Both the position numbers and the translations under genes were made by a program. Positions 1-13,388 of a stretch of DNA of 64,000 nt are shown here, piece after piece. The stretch is from contig CM048839.1 in NCBI GenBank assembly GCA_026545765.1, forward strand, positions 50,514,677 to 50,578,676. Direction: 5' to 3'. Under the pieces are notes generated by a model, which did no database searches, was not told the DNA's origin, and saw only the letters and a list, made by a program, of their open reading frames with translations. Numbering within the stretch: the stretch's first letter is position 1; every line of letters starts with the position of its first letter. Origin of the DNA: Plantago major. Taxonomy: Eukaryota > Streptophyta > Magnoliopsida > Lamiales > Plantaginaceae.

Positions 1-3000
1 TCTTTCCGTTGGGGTTTGCCAGGGAGGATTCCGCGCGGGTCATTAGGATGACACTTCTTGTGTCCAAAGCTCCTAAGGCCGAGGCGTACTTGGAGAGGGC
101 ATCGGCCTTTTCATTCCATTCTCTGTGAAATTGGTTAAGAGTAAATTCTTCAAATTGCTCAACCTCTTTCTTGAGGAGTTCCAAGTATTTGATCATGTTA
201 GGTCCTTTGGTGGTAAAGGACCCGGAGAACTATGATTGCACGAATGCAGTCCTGTAGGCTTTGATCCTTTTCACCTGAAGGGCTTTCGCCATTCTTAGGC
301 CGGTGATAAGTGCTTCATACTCGGCCTCGTTGTTCGTCACCTTAAAATTGAGGGTGATGGCGTACTCAAGCTTGGCTCCTTCAGGACTTTCAAGGAAAAT
401 TCCTATTCCTCCCAACCGTCCGGTTGATGATCCATCCACTTGTAATGTCCAACATTTTTTGTTTCCTTCTTTTCCTCCTAAAGTGGGAGTGAGTGCTTTC
501 TCAACCTTCTGCTTCTTGTCGGAAGATGCAGTCGTTGAGATATTGAGTTCTTCGTCCAAAAGAAACATGTGCCTCACTCTCAGTGAATCATCCATAGGTT
601 GGTGATACTGAGTCTTAGGCTGGATGCTACCTCTTTGTGTTTCTTCAGTCTCTTTCTCTCCACTTGATTCCTTGATCTGGGCTATCACCACATGACTAGC
701 CTTTTCCTGGGAGTTTTCGTTCTCCTTTTCTGCTTTCTCTGGATAGTCTACCAGGAAGTCGGCCAGGACTTGTGCTTTCTTGGCAGATGGGGCTTGGTAG
801 CCAATATCATATTCACTTAGCTCAATAGCCCATTTGGATAGGCGTCCTGACTGATCCGGTTTTTCCAAGACATGTTTGAGTGGCTCATTTGTAAGGACCA
901 CAATCCGATGCGTCTTGAAGTAAGGCTTCAGTCGCCGTGCAGTGTAAACCAATCTGGCGAGCTTTTCAACCTTGACATATCGGCTTGAGCCTACAAGAGC
1001 TTTGCTCAAATAGTAAATTGGTAAATGCTCGTTGTCTTGTAGCCGCATCTGAGAACTCATTGCTTCATCGGTGGTGCGAATAAAGGTAAAGGGTTTCGTC
1101 CTCCATGGGTTTAGGCGGAAGGGCGGCGAGGAGATACTTTTCAAGTTTTCGGGCCTCTTCGCATTCCTTTGTCCACTCGAACTTATTTCCTTTTCGTAAG
1201 ATCTTAAAGAAGGAAGGTTCTTCTCGCGGACGGAGATAAAACGGCTCAACGCCATCACCTTTCCTAGAAGTTTTGAACTTCATTGTGATTTTGGGCTGTG
1301 CGATCTACAATTGCCTTTATCTTCTGCAGGTTAGCACGATGCCTCTTTACGTGACCATGTAACCAAGGAATTTTCCTCCTTTTACCCGAAAGTGCACTTT
1401 TCGAGGTTGACTTCATTCCATATTTAGGAGAATAGAGAAGCAATTATTGAGGTGTTCTATGTGTTCCTCTTCAGTCTTGCTTTTCACAAGCATGTCATCC
1501 ACATAGACTTCCATGGTTTTTCCCAATTCTTCCTTGAACATCTTATTTACCAGCCGTTGGTAAGTAGCTCCTGCATTCTTGAGGCCAAAGGCATGACCTT
1601 GAAGCAATAGACTCCTCCGGCCGCAAAGAATACCGTTTTCTTGATGTCTTCTTGAGCCATCCTAATTTGGTAGAAGCCTTGGTATGCATCCATGAAGCTT
1701 AGAAGTGCACATCCTGCAGTGGAATCAACCAGCTGGTCTATGCGTGGCAATGGATAGGGATCTTTTGGACAAAACTTGTTGAGTCTGGTGAAGTCATTGC
1801 ACATTCTCCACTTTCCTGGAGCTTTTTCGACGAGGACCACGTTGCAGACCCAATCAGAGTATCTGACTTCTTCGATATGACCTGCTTTCATCAATTTGTC
1901 AACCTCCCCTGCTATGATAGCATCCTCAACTGGCCCAAAGTCTTTCTTCTTTTGACGGATGTGCTTGACCGTAGGATCCATGTTCAGAATCGTGATCCTT
2001 GGGTCTATCCCCTTGAGGTCATCTGTGCTCCAAGCAAAGATGTCGCGATTGTCCCGAAGGCAGGTGATGAGCTTTCGCTCTACTTCCGCACTTATCTCTG
2101 CTCCAATCCGAGTTGTTTTCTCCGGATTTCCTTCGACCAGTTGGACCTCTTTCAAGGCTTCATGGGATTCTATCCTAGCTGTCTTAGGGAACTTTTCTCT
2201 GAACGATCCGATACCGATCTCTTCCTTTGGTGGTGTCAGAGTTTTGGAAGAATGGCTAAGAGGGCCCTTAGCGACCGAAAGGACAGGTTCTGTGGCTCCT
2301 CTGGTTGACATGATGTAGCATTCCCAGGCTTCTCTAATGTTGCCCATTTCTTCCCTTACGCCGTTCGGGGTTGGAAACTTCACCCTGTTGTGTAGGGGAG
2401 AAGCGATTGCTCTGAATTGGTTAAGTCCCGGGCGGCCCAAGATCGCGTTATAGTCGAAGGTATTATCTACTACCACAAAGAGGATAGTCTGGGTCACTCT
2501 TGTCGGAAAAGTGCCCATGGAGACTTGTAGTGGTATACTTCCAATGGGACGTACTACAGACCCTCCAAAACCTACTAATGAGGTATGTACTCGTCCATAT
2601 TGTATTTGCCCCAGATGCATTTGCTCGACAGTCCTTTTGGATAGGACATTGGAGGAGCTTCCTGTGTCAATTAGCACCTTGTTGACTTTGTAAGTGGCAA
2701 TCACTAGAGAAACAACCAAAGGGACATCGGGGTCCTTGAGATCTCCTCCGCCAGACGTTGGTGGGGGGGATCTCGCTATCGTCAAAGGTGATTGCATTTG
2801 TGCCTTTCAAAGCTGGTGGACCGTAAGCCCTGTCGTTATTTCTTAAGTGTTGCGCGGTCCTTTCCCTTGCATTTCTGCTATCTCCCCCTGTTGGTCCTCC
2901 TGCAATGGCGTTGATAACTCCACTGTAGGGGAGATTCTCCATTTCTGTCTCTTCGCTGTAACCTTGATATTTTTGGGCCTGCCGAGGTGGGATTTCGGCG

Positions 3001-5782
3001 GGAGGTGGTGGTAAAGATCCTGTCGGAGGTTCAGAACCACGCTCCTCTCTTCTTTGCTCATTCCTTCTATGCCTGGAGGGCTCATCTTCAACTGGTGGTT
3101 CTTTCAACTTCCCACTTCTCACTAGCCTTTCAATTTCTGTCTTCAACTGGATGCAATCCTCAGTTGGGTGACCTTCTGTTTGTGGAACCTACAGTAGTCT
3201 TTAGAGAATTTACTCTTCTTGCTGCTCTTGACTGGTTTAGGCCATTGTATATCCAAGTCCTTCTCAACAATAGAAGCCAAGATGTCGGATCTTGGTCTGT
3301 TGAGGCGAGTATACTCGGCAAACCTCCTGGGTGGAGTTCTTTCTCTGTGGAATTCTTTTCTATCTCTGAGATCTCTTTTTTGCTCAAACTTCCCTTGACG
3401 AGGAGGGAGTTCCTGTCGTACTTGTTCTTTTCCCTTCTTGATCCCTGCTCTTATCGGGACATTCCTTCGGTAATCTTCTCCATACAAGACTCCTTCGCAG
3501 ATTTCTTCCAAGTACTTTTCAGTGGTGATTTCTTCGTTAGAAAGCTTCCTTCTAAGCTCATCATTATAAGTGTTGGCATAGAGGTGTCGGACCCGCTCTT
3601 TGATGCTATGAGGTTCTACATCGTCAGCGTTGAAGCGATCAAGGAAGGTTCTGAGGTCCTCATGTTCTCTCTGGATTATGCCAGCCAGGTGCTCAACTGA
3701 TCTCTTCCTTCTTTTCGCCTTCTCAAACCTTTTTAGGAAAAGGGAGGCGACGTCCGCATATGATTTGATGGAACCATTGGGTAGTGAGGTCCACCAATCC
3801 ATTGCTTCTCCAAAGAGTGTGGTGGAAAAGTTGAGAGCTTTCATGTTGTCGTTGAGTCCATTGCTTTCCATCTTACTGCATTTAGTAAGATGCCCTACAG
3901 GGCAAGTATCTCCATAGTAATGCTCAAGGTTTGGGATAACACAGTCGGGGCGCTTTCTTTCTTTTTTGATCTCATCGCACAGAGGGTTGGGAGTTTTAAC
4001 TACCACCTTCTCATGCTTTGACCATCCCGCTCAAGGTGGCAATTTGTGTTTCAAGGCCTTCATTGGAGGTAGATCCGCCACCGGTCTTTCACCATCCACA
4101 GGGTTGATGGCTACATCTGGAGGGAGATCATTGATTGGAACAATCGGGGTGCTTTCTGCCATTTGATCCCTAGGCACTTGTTGTTGAGCTCCTCGCCGAC
4201 TGGTTCCCACTTCGTCTACTCGCGGCACTTCTGGACTTCTCCCTCGTTGTTCGTGAGAGGCAGCGGCTCTTCTATTGAGAAGGTGTCTCAGATCTTCTGG
4301 TTGAGCTTGCTCCCCCAACCTTTGTTGGATCGGACGGTGCTCATTTCTCGATTGAGTTGCCTCGGGATTGGCGTAGGCGGGGTGGGCTGAGGAGGCTGGA
4401 GGTTGTTTGATCCAAAACACCCTTGAATAGTGGTGAGTAAGAGGCCAAACTGATTCTCATTCATTCCAAATTCATTAGGACGAATGATCTGTCCATTTGG
4501 GAGGGTAAAGTTTCTACCTGGGGGAGGACCATGTGTTCTTGATGGAGGAACCTGTCCTTCGTCCCCAAGTGTTTGGACCCTTACTGGTGGATTAGTGGCT
4601 CTCTCCTCGCCAGAAGAAAGACTGGCGGTATGGCCATCACTTGGATTGTCTACCACTTCTCTTGTCGAGACTCTTGTTACTCCTCCTCTTCTAGTGGGAG
4701 GTCTCCCCCTTTGTCTCGGAGCTGGCGTACCAATGGCAGTGGCGTTGGTTCTTGCGGACCTTCTTGTTCTTACCATTACTGAAGAGAACGGGACTTTTTG
4801 TAAAGATTCCCACAGACGGCGCCAAAATGTTGAGGGTGTAACTCCCCAATCACTTAGATTTATTTGACTCTTCCAAATGGTGCCAAGGTAAGAGGCTCCT
4901 TGCTAGGTGAGGATCGAAGCGTAAGAACCAGCTGCCAACTACTCCGGTAAGAACCTGCACACTTGAGTGGGGGGGTTAGTGCCCGGTTTGCTAAGTGTCA
5001 AACCAGGATGAGACTTTACTCGAGAGTGACTGAGGATCAACTCTGTATACTGCTCGTGATGTGACTAGCGAGAAGACTTGTTCGAAGTGACTTACTTGAA
5101 GTTTTCTGCTTATTGGGATATGTGCCTTATTTATAGGCTACCATTGAAATGGGAGGCCTTGCTAGGATCAAGGCCATGTACGGCTAGGATTGAGCCACCA
5201 ATGCTAAGATGAGGCCCATAGCCCAATAATGAAGCTTTAGCCCATGCCATCTTGGGCTTTAGGGGTAGTTTGGTCATTATTGGGAGAGTTTTTGAGGATG
5301 TGACAGAGTCTGGCGGAATCCCAGGTTCGGAGAGGTTGGTCCGGATGCCTGATCCGGACAATACCCGGTTGTCAGCTGAGGAAGTTCTCCTGCCTGTCCA
5401 ACTCTTCCGATTCGGAGCTTCTGGGTTCGGACATCTCACTCTTTGGTACCCACTTGCTTGGTAGCTTTATGAGATGGTCATGTTGGATCCGAGTCGACAT
5501 CCGTATCGGAGTCCTTGGGTCGGAGAGGGTACTGACTTAGCACTATGCTCCTTTCCCAGGGAGGCTCGGACCAAGGTGGGTCGAACCTAGGGTTCCGGGT
5601 CGGGCCTTGCAGGTCCAAATCCTTTGTCCCCTTCTCTTAGGGTGGGTCGGACCATAGATGGTCTGCCCGGATCGGACCATTGGCTCGGACCTAAGCGCCT
5701 CGGATCCTTTGGATGACTTAGGACGCCTTAGGATTCGTTCCTAGGTCCTTTATGACGGATTGGACATATTTCCGTATCAACA
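1..5782 (-). mobile_element. Ty3/gypsy retrotransposon, Tat lineage, 5' part only
   Basis: A decayed LTR retrotransposon read on the minus strand. In element order it has its 5' LTR (5782-4828), a primer-binding and leader stretch with the GGCGCCGTCTGTGGGAA-type sequence just inside the LTR that is common in Tat/Ogre elements, a gag region (about 4776-3140), an aspartic protease (VLIDTGSSSNVL, about 2680), reverse transcriptase (YPLPRIDQLVD, MDAYQGFYQI, YVDDMLVK, about 2050-1400), the usual RNase H (about 1110-760) and a second, archaeal-type RNase H (LQVDGSS and NNEAEYEALI, about 500-230). The second RNase H is the hallmark of the Tat group. Integrase and the 3' LTR lie beyond the left edge. 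The coding region is broken, with roughly three to five breaks, so it is a fossil. Age cannot be judged without the other LTR. Confidence 0.92.
4828..5782 (-). repeat. 5' LTR of the Tat-type Ty3/gypsy element
   Basis: A 955-bp LTR whose ends form the inverted pair TGTTGA and TCAACA. It abuts the primer-binding region at its left edge and unrelated repeat DNA at its right edge, so this is the upstream LTR of a minus-strand element. The 5 bp after it (AATCG, 5783-5787) would be one copy of the target-site duplication; the partner is outside the window. Confidence 0.85.
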
Positions 5783-5811
5783 AATCGTTTTAAATTAATT
5801 TCAGTACAAAA

Positions 5812-6087
5812 TCTCATGAGAGACGGTATCTAGATAAATTATCTAAAAACGACTTATGTTATCAAAAAAACTATCCATGTTAGTAATCAAAACGTTTATG
5901 TTGTTAACGGAACTAGTCATTTTGTAATATTAAAAAACACAAATGTTGAGAAGCGAATAAGTCTCCTAAGAGACGGTATCTATATAATTTTATCTAGAGA
6001 CGGACCTATATTGTTAAGAAAATCATGGATGTTATCAATTAAAACACCTATTTTATCAACATTGATGTTTTTTCATATTACTACAAG
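5812..6087. repeat. dispersed hairpin-type repeat (family R1), split by CACTA-1
   Basis: A repeat with the theme GAGACGGTCTCTAGATAA next to TATCTAGAGACGG, followed by runs such as ATGTTATTAATCAAAACA. Two head-to-tail copies lie here, and the second continues at 9503-9579 on the far side of the CACTA element. Further copies are at about 24548-24760, 29990-30165 and 33215-33345. It has no coding capacity and is probably a MITE-like family; the class is not certain. Confidence 0.55.
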
Positions 6088-7172
6088 CACTACAAGAAAT
6101 CTGGCATTTAGCGACGGACGTTAGCGACGGATAGATTCCGTCGCTAAATAGCGACGAATCGCTACTTTTAGCGACGGATTGAGCGAATTCGCTCAATCCG
6201 TCTCTACTCCGTCGCTAATATAGCGACGGACGTTTTTCCGTCGCCAAATAGCGACGGATAAAATAATCCGTCGTTATCTAGGGACGGATATTAAATCCGT
6301 CCCTAAATAAGTTGACCAGATTAAAAAACAAAAAAAAAAAAAATTGTAAATAGCGACGGATCGCGATCCGTCACTAAATAGCGACGGATAGCGATCCGTC
6401 GCTAAAATGTTAATACCATCAGGCAGTAGCCCATTTCTTCCCCATTTTTCTTCCTTCTTCCTTCGCCATTTCCAATTTTCCGACCAAATCTCGACCGTTC
6501 CGGCCAATTTTGGAGTCTTCTCGAAGCTCGTGGGACAAGGAGCTCGTGTGGTCAACCAATTTCATCTTTTCACCAGCTAAATCGAAGGTATTTTGGCTAA
6601 AACCTTAATTTTGCCAAATTTGGAAATTTTGTTAATTTTGACTAATTTGAGCAATTGAACGTTTATTGTAAGTATGTAGTAGTTAGTTTAGCTTATATTA
6701 CGTAGTGTGTTAACTTTGAGATGTTCAATTGATATATTGATTGTGAATTTAGATTTTTAGTATAATGTTAGAATGTTTGGAAGTATGTAGGGTTGTTAAT
6801 TTGATATTTTCGTATATTCAGTAGGATTAGAAAGATTTAGTTGAGTGTTTTGGAACCCTTACTTGTTGACAAATTTGGGAATTTTGTTAATTTCGACTAA
6901 TTAGATCAATTGTATGTTTATGGGAGATATAGTATACTAGCTAGTTAACTTTGTGTAATTGATATATTGATTGTGAATTTGTATTGTTAATTATTATAAT
7001 GTTAGGATGTTTGTAATTAAGTGCGTAGTAATTTTGATTCAATAAATTCGTATATATACACACTAGATTATGAAGATTTAATTAAGTGTTTTGATATTAT
7101 TTGGTGATTATATTAACGTAAAATGCATCTTATAAATCTAATAATTGTAGACGTGTCAGGCTAATCATATAA

Positions 7173-7912
7173 TTATGAATCCCGATCGTTCATGGATGTA
7201 CCGTCGCATAGTGAATGGCAGAATTCAGTCACTTTTGCGCTTACACAAACTACTTGTTTGAGTGGGGGGGGGGGGGGGGGGATGCCCTTGCAATGCGAAC
7301 AAATGTAGGAATAAACAATTTTTGCCTCCTGAAACGGTAGTGGAGCACTTGAAACGTAAGGGGTTCGTGTCTCAGTATGAAGTATGGTGTTATCATGGTG
7401 AGACACGAGCACCGTTCATGGATTATGAGCATCTCTCAAAGCGTAAAAGGAAGGAGAAAAATGTGATCGGAAGTACTCAAAATACGTCTACATCTGATGC
7501 TAATTATGATCATGAACGGATGGAGCAAATGGTGTAAGATGTTGCGGGTCCAGAGTTCATGGACACCAGGGAGCCAGTAAACGAGGGGGATGTGGAGGAG
7601 CCTCCGAATCCTGCGGATCAGGTGTTCTTTGACTTGCTGGAATCAACAAAGAAGCCGATTTATCAGGGATGTAGGCTGAGCGAGTTGTCTTTGTTGGCTC
7701 GGCTAATGAGTTGTAAGGCTAATGGCCAGCAATCTGAAGCGAGCTTCAATGAATGGGTACAATTAATGTCAGATCTTTGTCCAGAAGAAAATCTAGTTCC
7801 CACCAACTTTTACCAAGCGAAGAAAAAGATGCGGGGGATGGGGTTGCCCATGGAAACCATAGATTGTTGTGAGGATATGTGTATGTTAGCCACTGAGCTT
7901 GTTTTAATGTAG
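7173..7912 (+). pseudogene. CACTA TNPD-type transposase, N-terminal remnant
   Basis: This stretch encodes the start of a CACTA TNPD protein. It has the N-terminal transposase-associated region (PDRSWMYRR, then GCPCNANKC and FLPPETVVEHLKRKGF) and, further on, a piece ending ETIDCCEDMCML that resembles the region just before the catalytic core of these transposases. A run of 17 guanines at about 7265-7281 and several stops interrupt the frame, and the DDE core that should follow is absent. It is a truncated, dead transposase gene of CACTA-1. The second transposase fragment follows within 100 bp, suggesting an internal deletion joined the two. Confidence 0.8.
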
Positions 7913-8009
7913 GACTACTACATTTCAGTTTCATTTGAGTGTTATATTTAAATTGTTATCTTTCTTTATACTTGTGTAATTTTTACTTTGAATGGAATTG
8001 TTGTAGAAG

Positions 8010-8960
8010 GACTATTTCATTCCCAATGCGCTGGTGTCCCAGTTGTACTCCGTTTTCGAGACTTTAGGGTCTGACATCTACAGGAAAATGGTCTACAAAA
8101 TGAAGGAGACACGCAGTGACCAACAGGTGGGGATGACGAGTGGCACTTTGTGGTCGACGATCTTGGAATGATCCCTTCGTCCTGGATCAAGCGTACAAGA
8201 ACAGACAAAATCGTTTGTCTAAGCCGCATGATGGTACGGGCACTGCCAGACATCACTATGGGTCGCGAGCTATTGTTACAGATCACGTGATGGAGGTTAG
8301 TAAATATGTTGTTTATGACTTGGAATATGATACATAACAGTTTTTAGCTTTCATTTCAATCAACTAACTACTTGTTTGCACATATGTTTTTTTTAAGCCA
8401 ATAAAGGACAGCCGAAGAGTGCTCTGTACCACTCAAGAAGGCTAAGCTGAAGAATGGCATCTGGACTGACGTGAGGGCCGAGCGACAGGCGTATGCTTTC
8501 TTTCTTAAGGTTAATTACATGTGTATTTGAGTATTTTAAAGTGATTCATAAAATTACATCTCATTTCGTATGCAACCAACAATTGCGAGTGAGGTCGAGG
8601 GAGGATGGACGAGGATGATCGACGGTCATGAGTCGAATTGAAGAGCAAGACCAGATCTTCTTCGAGGTCAACCCAATGGACAAGAAGGGTCGAATGTATG
8701 GATTGGGAAGTTTAGGCCCTTCCATGAGTTACGGTAGCTTCTCGTGTCCTGTGATCGATCGCGATCTAACCTCTACACGCAAGAGTTAACGAGATGATGA
8801 CTCCTCTCCAACAGAAATAGTCTGCGACCAAAGGCCTTACGAGCAAGTGCTTGAGGAATGCTCGTATGGCCAAGCGGATGGACGATTTGACCCATGTTGA
8901 TGAGCTCTTCCCGCCTCACCCACCGCCTCCTCGATTATCCTTAGTTACATTAGACATGTT
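8010..8960 (+). pseudogene. CACTA TNPA-type protein (plant transposase, Ptta/En/Spm), remnant
   Basis: Several frames together carry the landmarks of the plant Ptta/En/Spm transposase family: LGSDIYRKMV, KNRQNRLSKPHDGTG, ARHHYGSRAIVTDH, LKNGIWTDVRAERQA and EEQDQIFFEVNP. The same order occurs in CACTA-4 (minus strand, 58819-56883), which supports the assignment. Introns and frame changes separate the blocks and at least one stop falls in a conserved block. Proteins of this type bind the subterminal AGCGACGGAT-like repeats in related systems; that role here is inference. Confidence 0.75.
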
Positions 8961-9689
8961 ATGGATAATTTGACACTATTTCACCATCTAATTCTTGTTT
9001 GGATTATTTGTAGATAATTTATATTGTTTGGATATATTAATGCAATTTAATTGTTTGTATATTATCTATGACTACATTATGTGAAAAACAGGTGAAACAA
9101 AAATATTTAAAAAATAATTTTAAAGCAGTTGAATTTAGCGGATTTTTGTCGCTAAATCCTATTAATAAACTTAGTTCGGTTGACATTTAGTGACGGATTT
9201 TTCCGTCGCTAAATGTCAACCGAACTAAGACAAGTTATGATTTAGCGAAAAATCGTCATCATCAAATCTCTAATTAGAGATGGATACAAAATCCGTCGCC
9301 AATGCGGACGAACTGGTCAACGGATTAATCCGTCGCCAGTTCGTCGTTATTTAGCGACGGAATTTCTATCCGTCGACAATAAAAATTGTGACGACTGTTT
9401 TGGAGACGGAGGGTGATCCGTCGCTAAGGATTTAGCGACGGATCGGCCCAGTTTTAGCGACGGATAATTCCGTCGCTAAAACTCGTTTTTTTTGTAGTGA
9501 AGACTTATTTTGTTAACAACATAGACATTTTGATTAATAATATGGATGATTTTATTAATAACATCCATCCATCCATCCATCCATATATTATCTAAAGCAC
9601 AAATGACTAAACCTCACCAGATTCATTCAGTCCTATGTGGAATTTCGTGGAATTAGTTGTATTTTAGCCAGTATATATTTCACTGTTAT

Positions 9690-9967
9690 TTTTGGTATGT
9701 TGAATGTATATATAGTTTTTATTCAATCTCATATAACTTTATCTACAAAAATCCCAAAAATATTTTGAACATATATTTGAATTCGTCGTAACAAGGCGAA
9801 TCCATAGACACCAGTCTTTAATATAATTTATTTTTGGTATGTTGGCTGCGTATATAGTTTTCATTGAATGTCATAAATTTTTATCTACAAAACTCCGAAA
9901 AATACTTTGAACATATATTTGAATTCACCGTGACAAGACGAATCTATAGACACCAATCTAGATTATT
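9690..9967. repeat. tandem pair of about 140-bp units with an internal palindrome
   Basis: Two consecutive copies of a unit that runs from TTTGGTATGTTG to a palindromic stretch around GAATTCGTCGT and ACAAGRCGAATC, followed by ATAGACACCA. A third, more distant copy of the palindromic part lies at about 10680-10735. The same unit appears in inverted orientation at 37308, 38074 and 38311, so it belongs to the Helitron-like family. Confidence 0.6.
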
Positions 9968-10119
9968 ATTATTAATTAAATAAATCATTTTATTCACTAA
10001 AATAAAAATATAAATTTATTAAATAAGATAATATAAAGCTGATGGGCTAAATCCCACCAGATTCATTCAAATTCCAGTCATCCTACGTAAAATTTTAATA
10101 CGGTTGAGCATGGGCGAAT

Positions 10120-10445
10120 AGGGGAACGTATTAGTGTTCTTGTGAGGGCAATGTTATTGCTCGGTGACAAAATTTATGTCTAGGTTGTAGAAAATGCGGA
10201 AGGTTGGCCAGCCAAATATAAAACTAAATTTGTTCAAGATTTTGAGTGGCAACATGTAGTAATTGAAAGTGATTAAATATCTTAAACCGACAAATTTTAG
10301 CTTTGCCCTTTTGTTTCACTTTTCAAAGAAATTCAGTTATTTGATAGAGAATTATGTTTTGCCAGCTGGTTAAACGAGAGGCTAACGTTTTAGCACATAA
10401 ATTAATTATCAGTTGGACTTTCTTATGATGATGTTGGTTTCGTAG
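10120..10445 (+). pseudogene. RNase H-like (RVT_3 type) gene fragment
   Basis: Short blocks in more than one frame read as a plant RNase H domain of the kind found in LINE-derived host proteins: FEWQHVVIESD for the catalytic-acid strand and VKREANVLAHKLI for the C-terminal helix. The parallel fragment in element B (36135-35850) adds GNVIAW and AENAEGWPAKLR, which strengthens the call. There is no reverse transcriptase next to it, so this is a captured fragment, not a LINE in place. Confidence 0.6.
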
Positions 10446-13388
10446 ATTTGTATTATCCACACCAAGATCGTTATGTTGGGAGCACATACCACCCCATGGG
10501 TTGTCTCGATTAATTTATTTTGTCCTCCCATTTCTATTTATTATTAAACGTAAATGGGGAAGAATTTTGTGGAGTTAGTTTCATTTTCAGCCAGTATATT
10601 TTTCACTTTCACTGTTTATTTTTTGTATATTGGCTGCATATATATTTTTATTAAATCTCATATAAATTTATATAGAAAAATTCGAAAAATATTTTAAACA
10701 TATATTTGAATTCGCCGTGCCAAGACGAATTCATCTAAATCTTTTTGACTTTATCACTCGCATGTTTTCATAAAGTCGGCTAACAACGATACTATCTAAT
10801 GTAATGGTGCACTTAAATACAACTCTACGCATATTCTTCCCGAGTTGTTATTTTTTTTATTTGATATGGGATCAATATAAATTTGATACTTCTATTTTTT
10901 ACAATAAGCTCCATCAGATGAGGTTGGAGTAGTTGCACAACATTATTCGGGACATATTTGACTTGGATGCGGGAGGAATACCCTTTATTTGTGATTCTTA
11001 AATGGCAGAGATGTTGATGCGGAAAAATGCGGAGTCAAAGTTTACACTGCACGAGTGGGATAAGTAAGAGTAACCTTGAGCACGTGTTCGTTCTTCACCA
11101 TCACGTAGATTAGCCAAGTAATTGTTATCATTGACGAAATGTGGCTAAAGTTCCTTGCGAATTAGTAGTAGTATAATACAAGTGAGTAAGTTGATGATGT
11201 ATATGAGCTTTAATTATAATTTAAATATTTATAGAGATCCCTCACTATTAAAAAGAAAATATGACAACAATATATATACTACATTATTCAATAATGATTT
11301 TTTTATATATTAAAAAACAAGGAAAATTAAAAATTCTTACTTGATTAATCAATCGTACAATTAGCTATGAACTCCGATTCAACCACTGGCCAAACGAATT
11401 TATAAAGTTTGATTGGCACAAGTCTACTAAAATATTTTTTACAATCAAATGTTTACGACCTAAAATGTAAATTTTGAATACTAATAATCATAACAATAAT
11501 TATCCATTTACAATATTAAACCTACCTATATACAAATCATTTACTCATTTTATCTCCATCTTCATGACCGATATTAATTATCTGTTTGTATTAATAAAGA
11601 AAATTCAATTTGTCTTATTTTTTTCTGATTTATTTTTTTACATTTCAATTGGTGTTCCTCCAAATGAGGAAGATGGTCCAAGAATAAAAGAAGTAGAAAA
11701 ATACTAAATAATATACTTATTCAAGTCATTGTTATCATAAGAATAAGTTTGAGTGTACATCTCCTACAAAATTAAAACATTTCGATATAATAGACAAATG
11801 TTGATGAAGTGGATTATATACTCTAAGGACAATACTAAACTAATCCAAGCTTATAAGAATTAAACTCATACATTATTATATAGTTTAACATGAGCGAACG
11901 TTTAAAGTTGTGTTAATTTGTATTCTATGGGTGAACTTTGATTTAAGGGATTTGCACTTTACATTTTGAAAATAGTGTATCACTGTGAAATGTCACCAAT
12001 ACAATTGTACCGTAACAATTCAAATGCTTGGTAAATGTTCAAAATATGACTCTTTAAAGTGCCACCTATTGATGGGAAGTAACACTTTCAAGTGTAATGA
12101 TATTGAGATGCAGTAACATTTATAAATGAAATGAATACTATCTGCAGTGACACTCTCAATGGTAACTAATAACTATTACAGTAACACTTGAAAGTACTGT
12201 TGGTTGAAATAGCTAATGTGGCATTGAATAATAGGTCATTGTACAATAGATTAGTGACATTATAGAATTAGCCACTCCTCTTGAAGTGACACTTCATAGA
12301 AAATGTCATTGAAGTTTAATATGTCACCCAAAATAACAATTAATAAAACTTTCGATGGTCATTAAAGCTCACGTTTGTTGTAGTGCGCTTACCATCAAAT
12401 CTTAGTTAGAAAAATTCTTAGACAATATGATATTAAATTTAAAACCATATTTTGCACCTATCATATATTCCAGCGCATACATTTTTCTATACATGTTTAA
12501 GTTATGACAATTAACAAGAGTCAGAAACAATTTACATTGGTATTCCGTCATTTTACTTTTAAACGGGTCGGGTTCTATCCAACCTGAATTCAAACCCCTT
12601 TGAAATAATGATGTTCATGTCCGGATCCGGCATATACTCGAACCCTTTCTAAACCTTTGTGACAATATCCAAAACTGCATTTTATGGTTAAGTTAGTAAA
12701 AAGTCCCCGGGGATATGTTGGGGGTGGGTGCCTAAAAAACCACCACAATAATTGAAATTATGTTTGTAGAATACTTTTTTTTTTTTTGTGGTGGGAGGAG
12801 TACATACCACTCCAGGGGTTGTTTTAAACCAAGCTACGTTATACACTTTTGTATTTTATTTTGGTTCAGATTGGAGTATAAGTTATTAATTAACGTGTTA
12901 GGTACGTGTAGAGGACTCAATATAATACTACTATATGTTATCAACCGTCGGGTCCTGAACGTGTTCGGGTTGAGTCCTACCCTTTCAAATCGTTTACGTC
13001 ATGATAGTCGTATTTTATATTTTCCATAGTTGCCATAAACAAAGACATAGTGATATAGTATTGGACGAAGGACTACACACATACAACACGGCTAACGTTG
13101 TTTGCAAGGAATTTTAATTATCTTATTGTCTTGATTAATTTATTTTATTCTCACATTTCTAATTATTATTATTAAAAGTAAACTATATCGTGGCATCGCC
13201 ACGGGTTAATACTAATACTAAATAAGTTATATATAGACGGTCTCATTCTGAGACTTCGTGTAGAAGATTAGGGAAAAGGGAAATAGAAAATTCATATAGA
13301 CATAGCTCAATCAGTTTCCATAGCCTATCGAAGAAGAAGACCTAATTGAAGGAGGGGAGGGGAGGGGATTATCAATTTATCAATCAGT

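Larger units (their letters stand above)
6088..9499 (+). mobile_element. CACTA (En/Spm) transposon CACTA-1
   Basis: A 3412-bp element that begins CACTACAAGAAAT and ends TTTGTAGTG. It is flanked by the 3-bp duplication AAG (6085-6087 and 9500-9502), as expected for CACTA elements. Both subterminal regions are packed with direct and inverted copies of AGCGACGGAT and its complement, the usual layout of binding sites for the TNPA-type protein. Inside are decayed pieces of two transposase genes in plus orientation. Much of the TNPD catalytic region is missing, so the copy is non-autonomous. Confidence 0.93.
9580..13215 (+). mobile_element. Helitron-like element A (candidate)
   Basis: The proposed 5' end is TCCATATATTATCTAAAGC after an A. 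The proposed 3' end is a short hairpin (CGTGGC-ATC-GCCACG) followed about ten bases later by CTAA and then T, which fits Helitron rules (5' TC, 3' hairpin plus CTRR, insertion between A and T). Inside are AT-rich sequence, a tandem pair of about 140-bp units (about 9690-9967), a captured RNase H fragment, and a stretch rich in GTGACACT-like motifs (11940-12385). An inverted relative with the same internal order lies at 33948-38075. No Rep/helicase gene is present, so it would be non-autonomous. Confidence 0.5.

Noticed and set aside
303-4867. Plus-strand reading frames across the Ty3/gypsy region
   Set aside because: They are antisense to the element's genes and show no domains.
11900-12385. 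A possible further CACTA element ending TTGTTGTAGTG, with GTGACACT motifs
   Set aside because: No matching CACTA left end and no flanking duplication, and the motifs differ from the local family.
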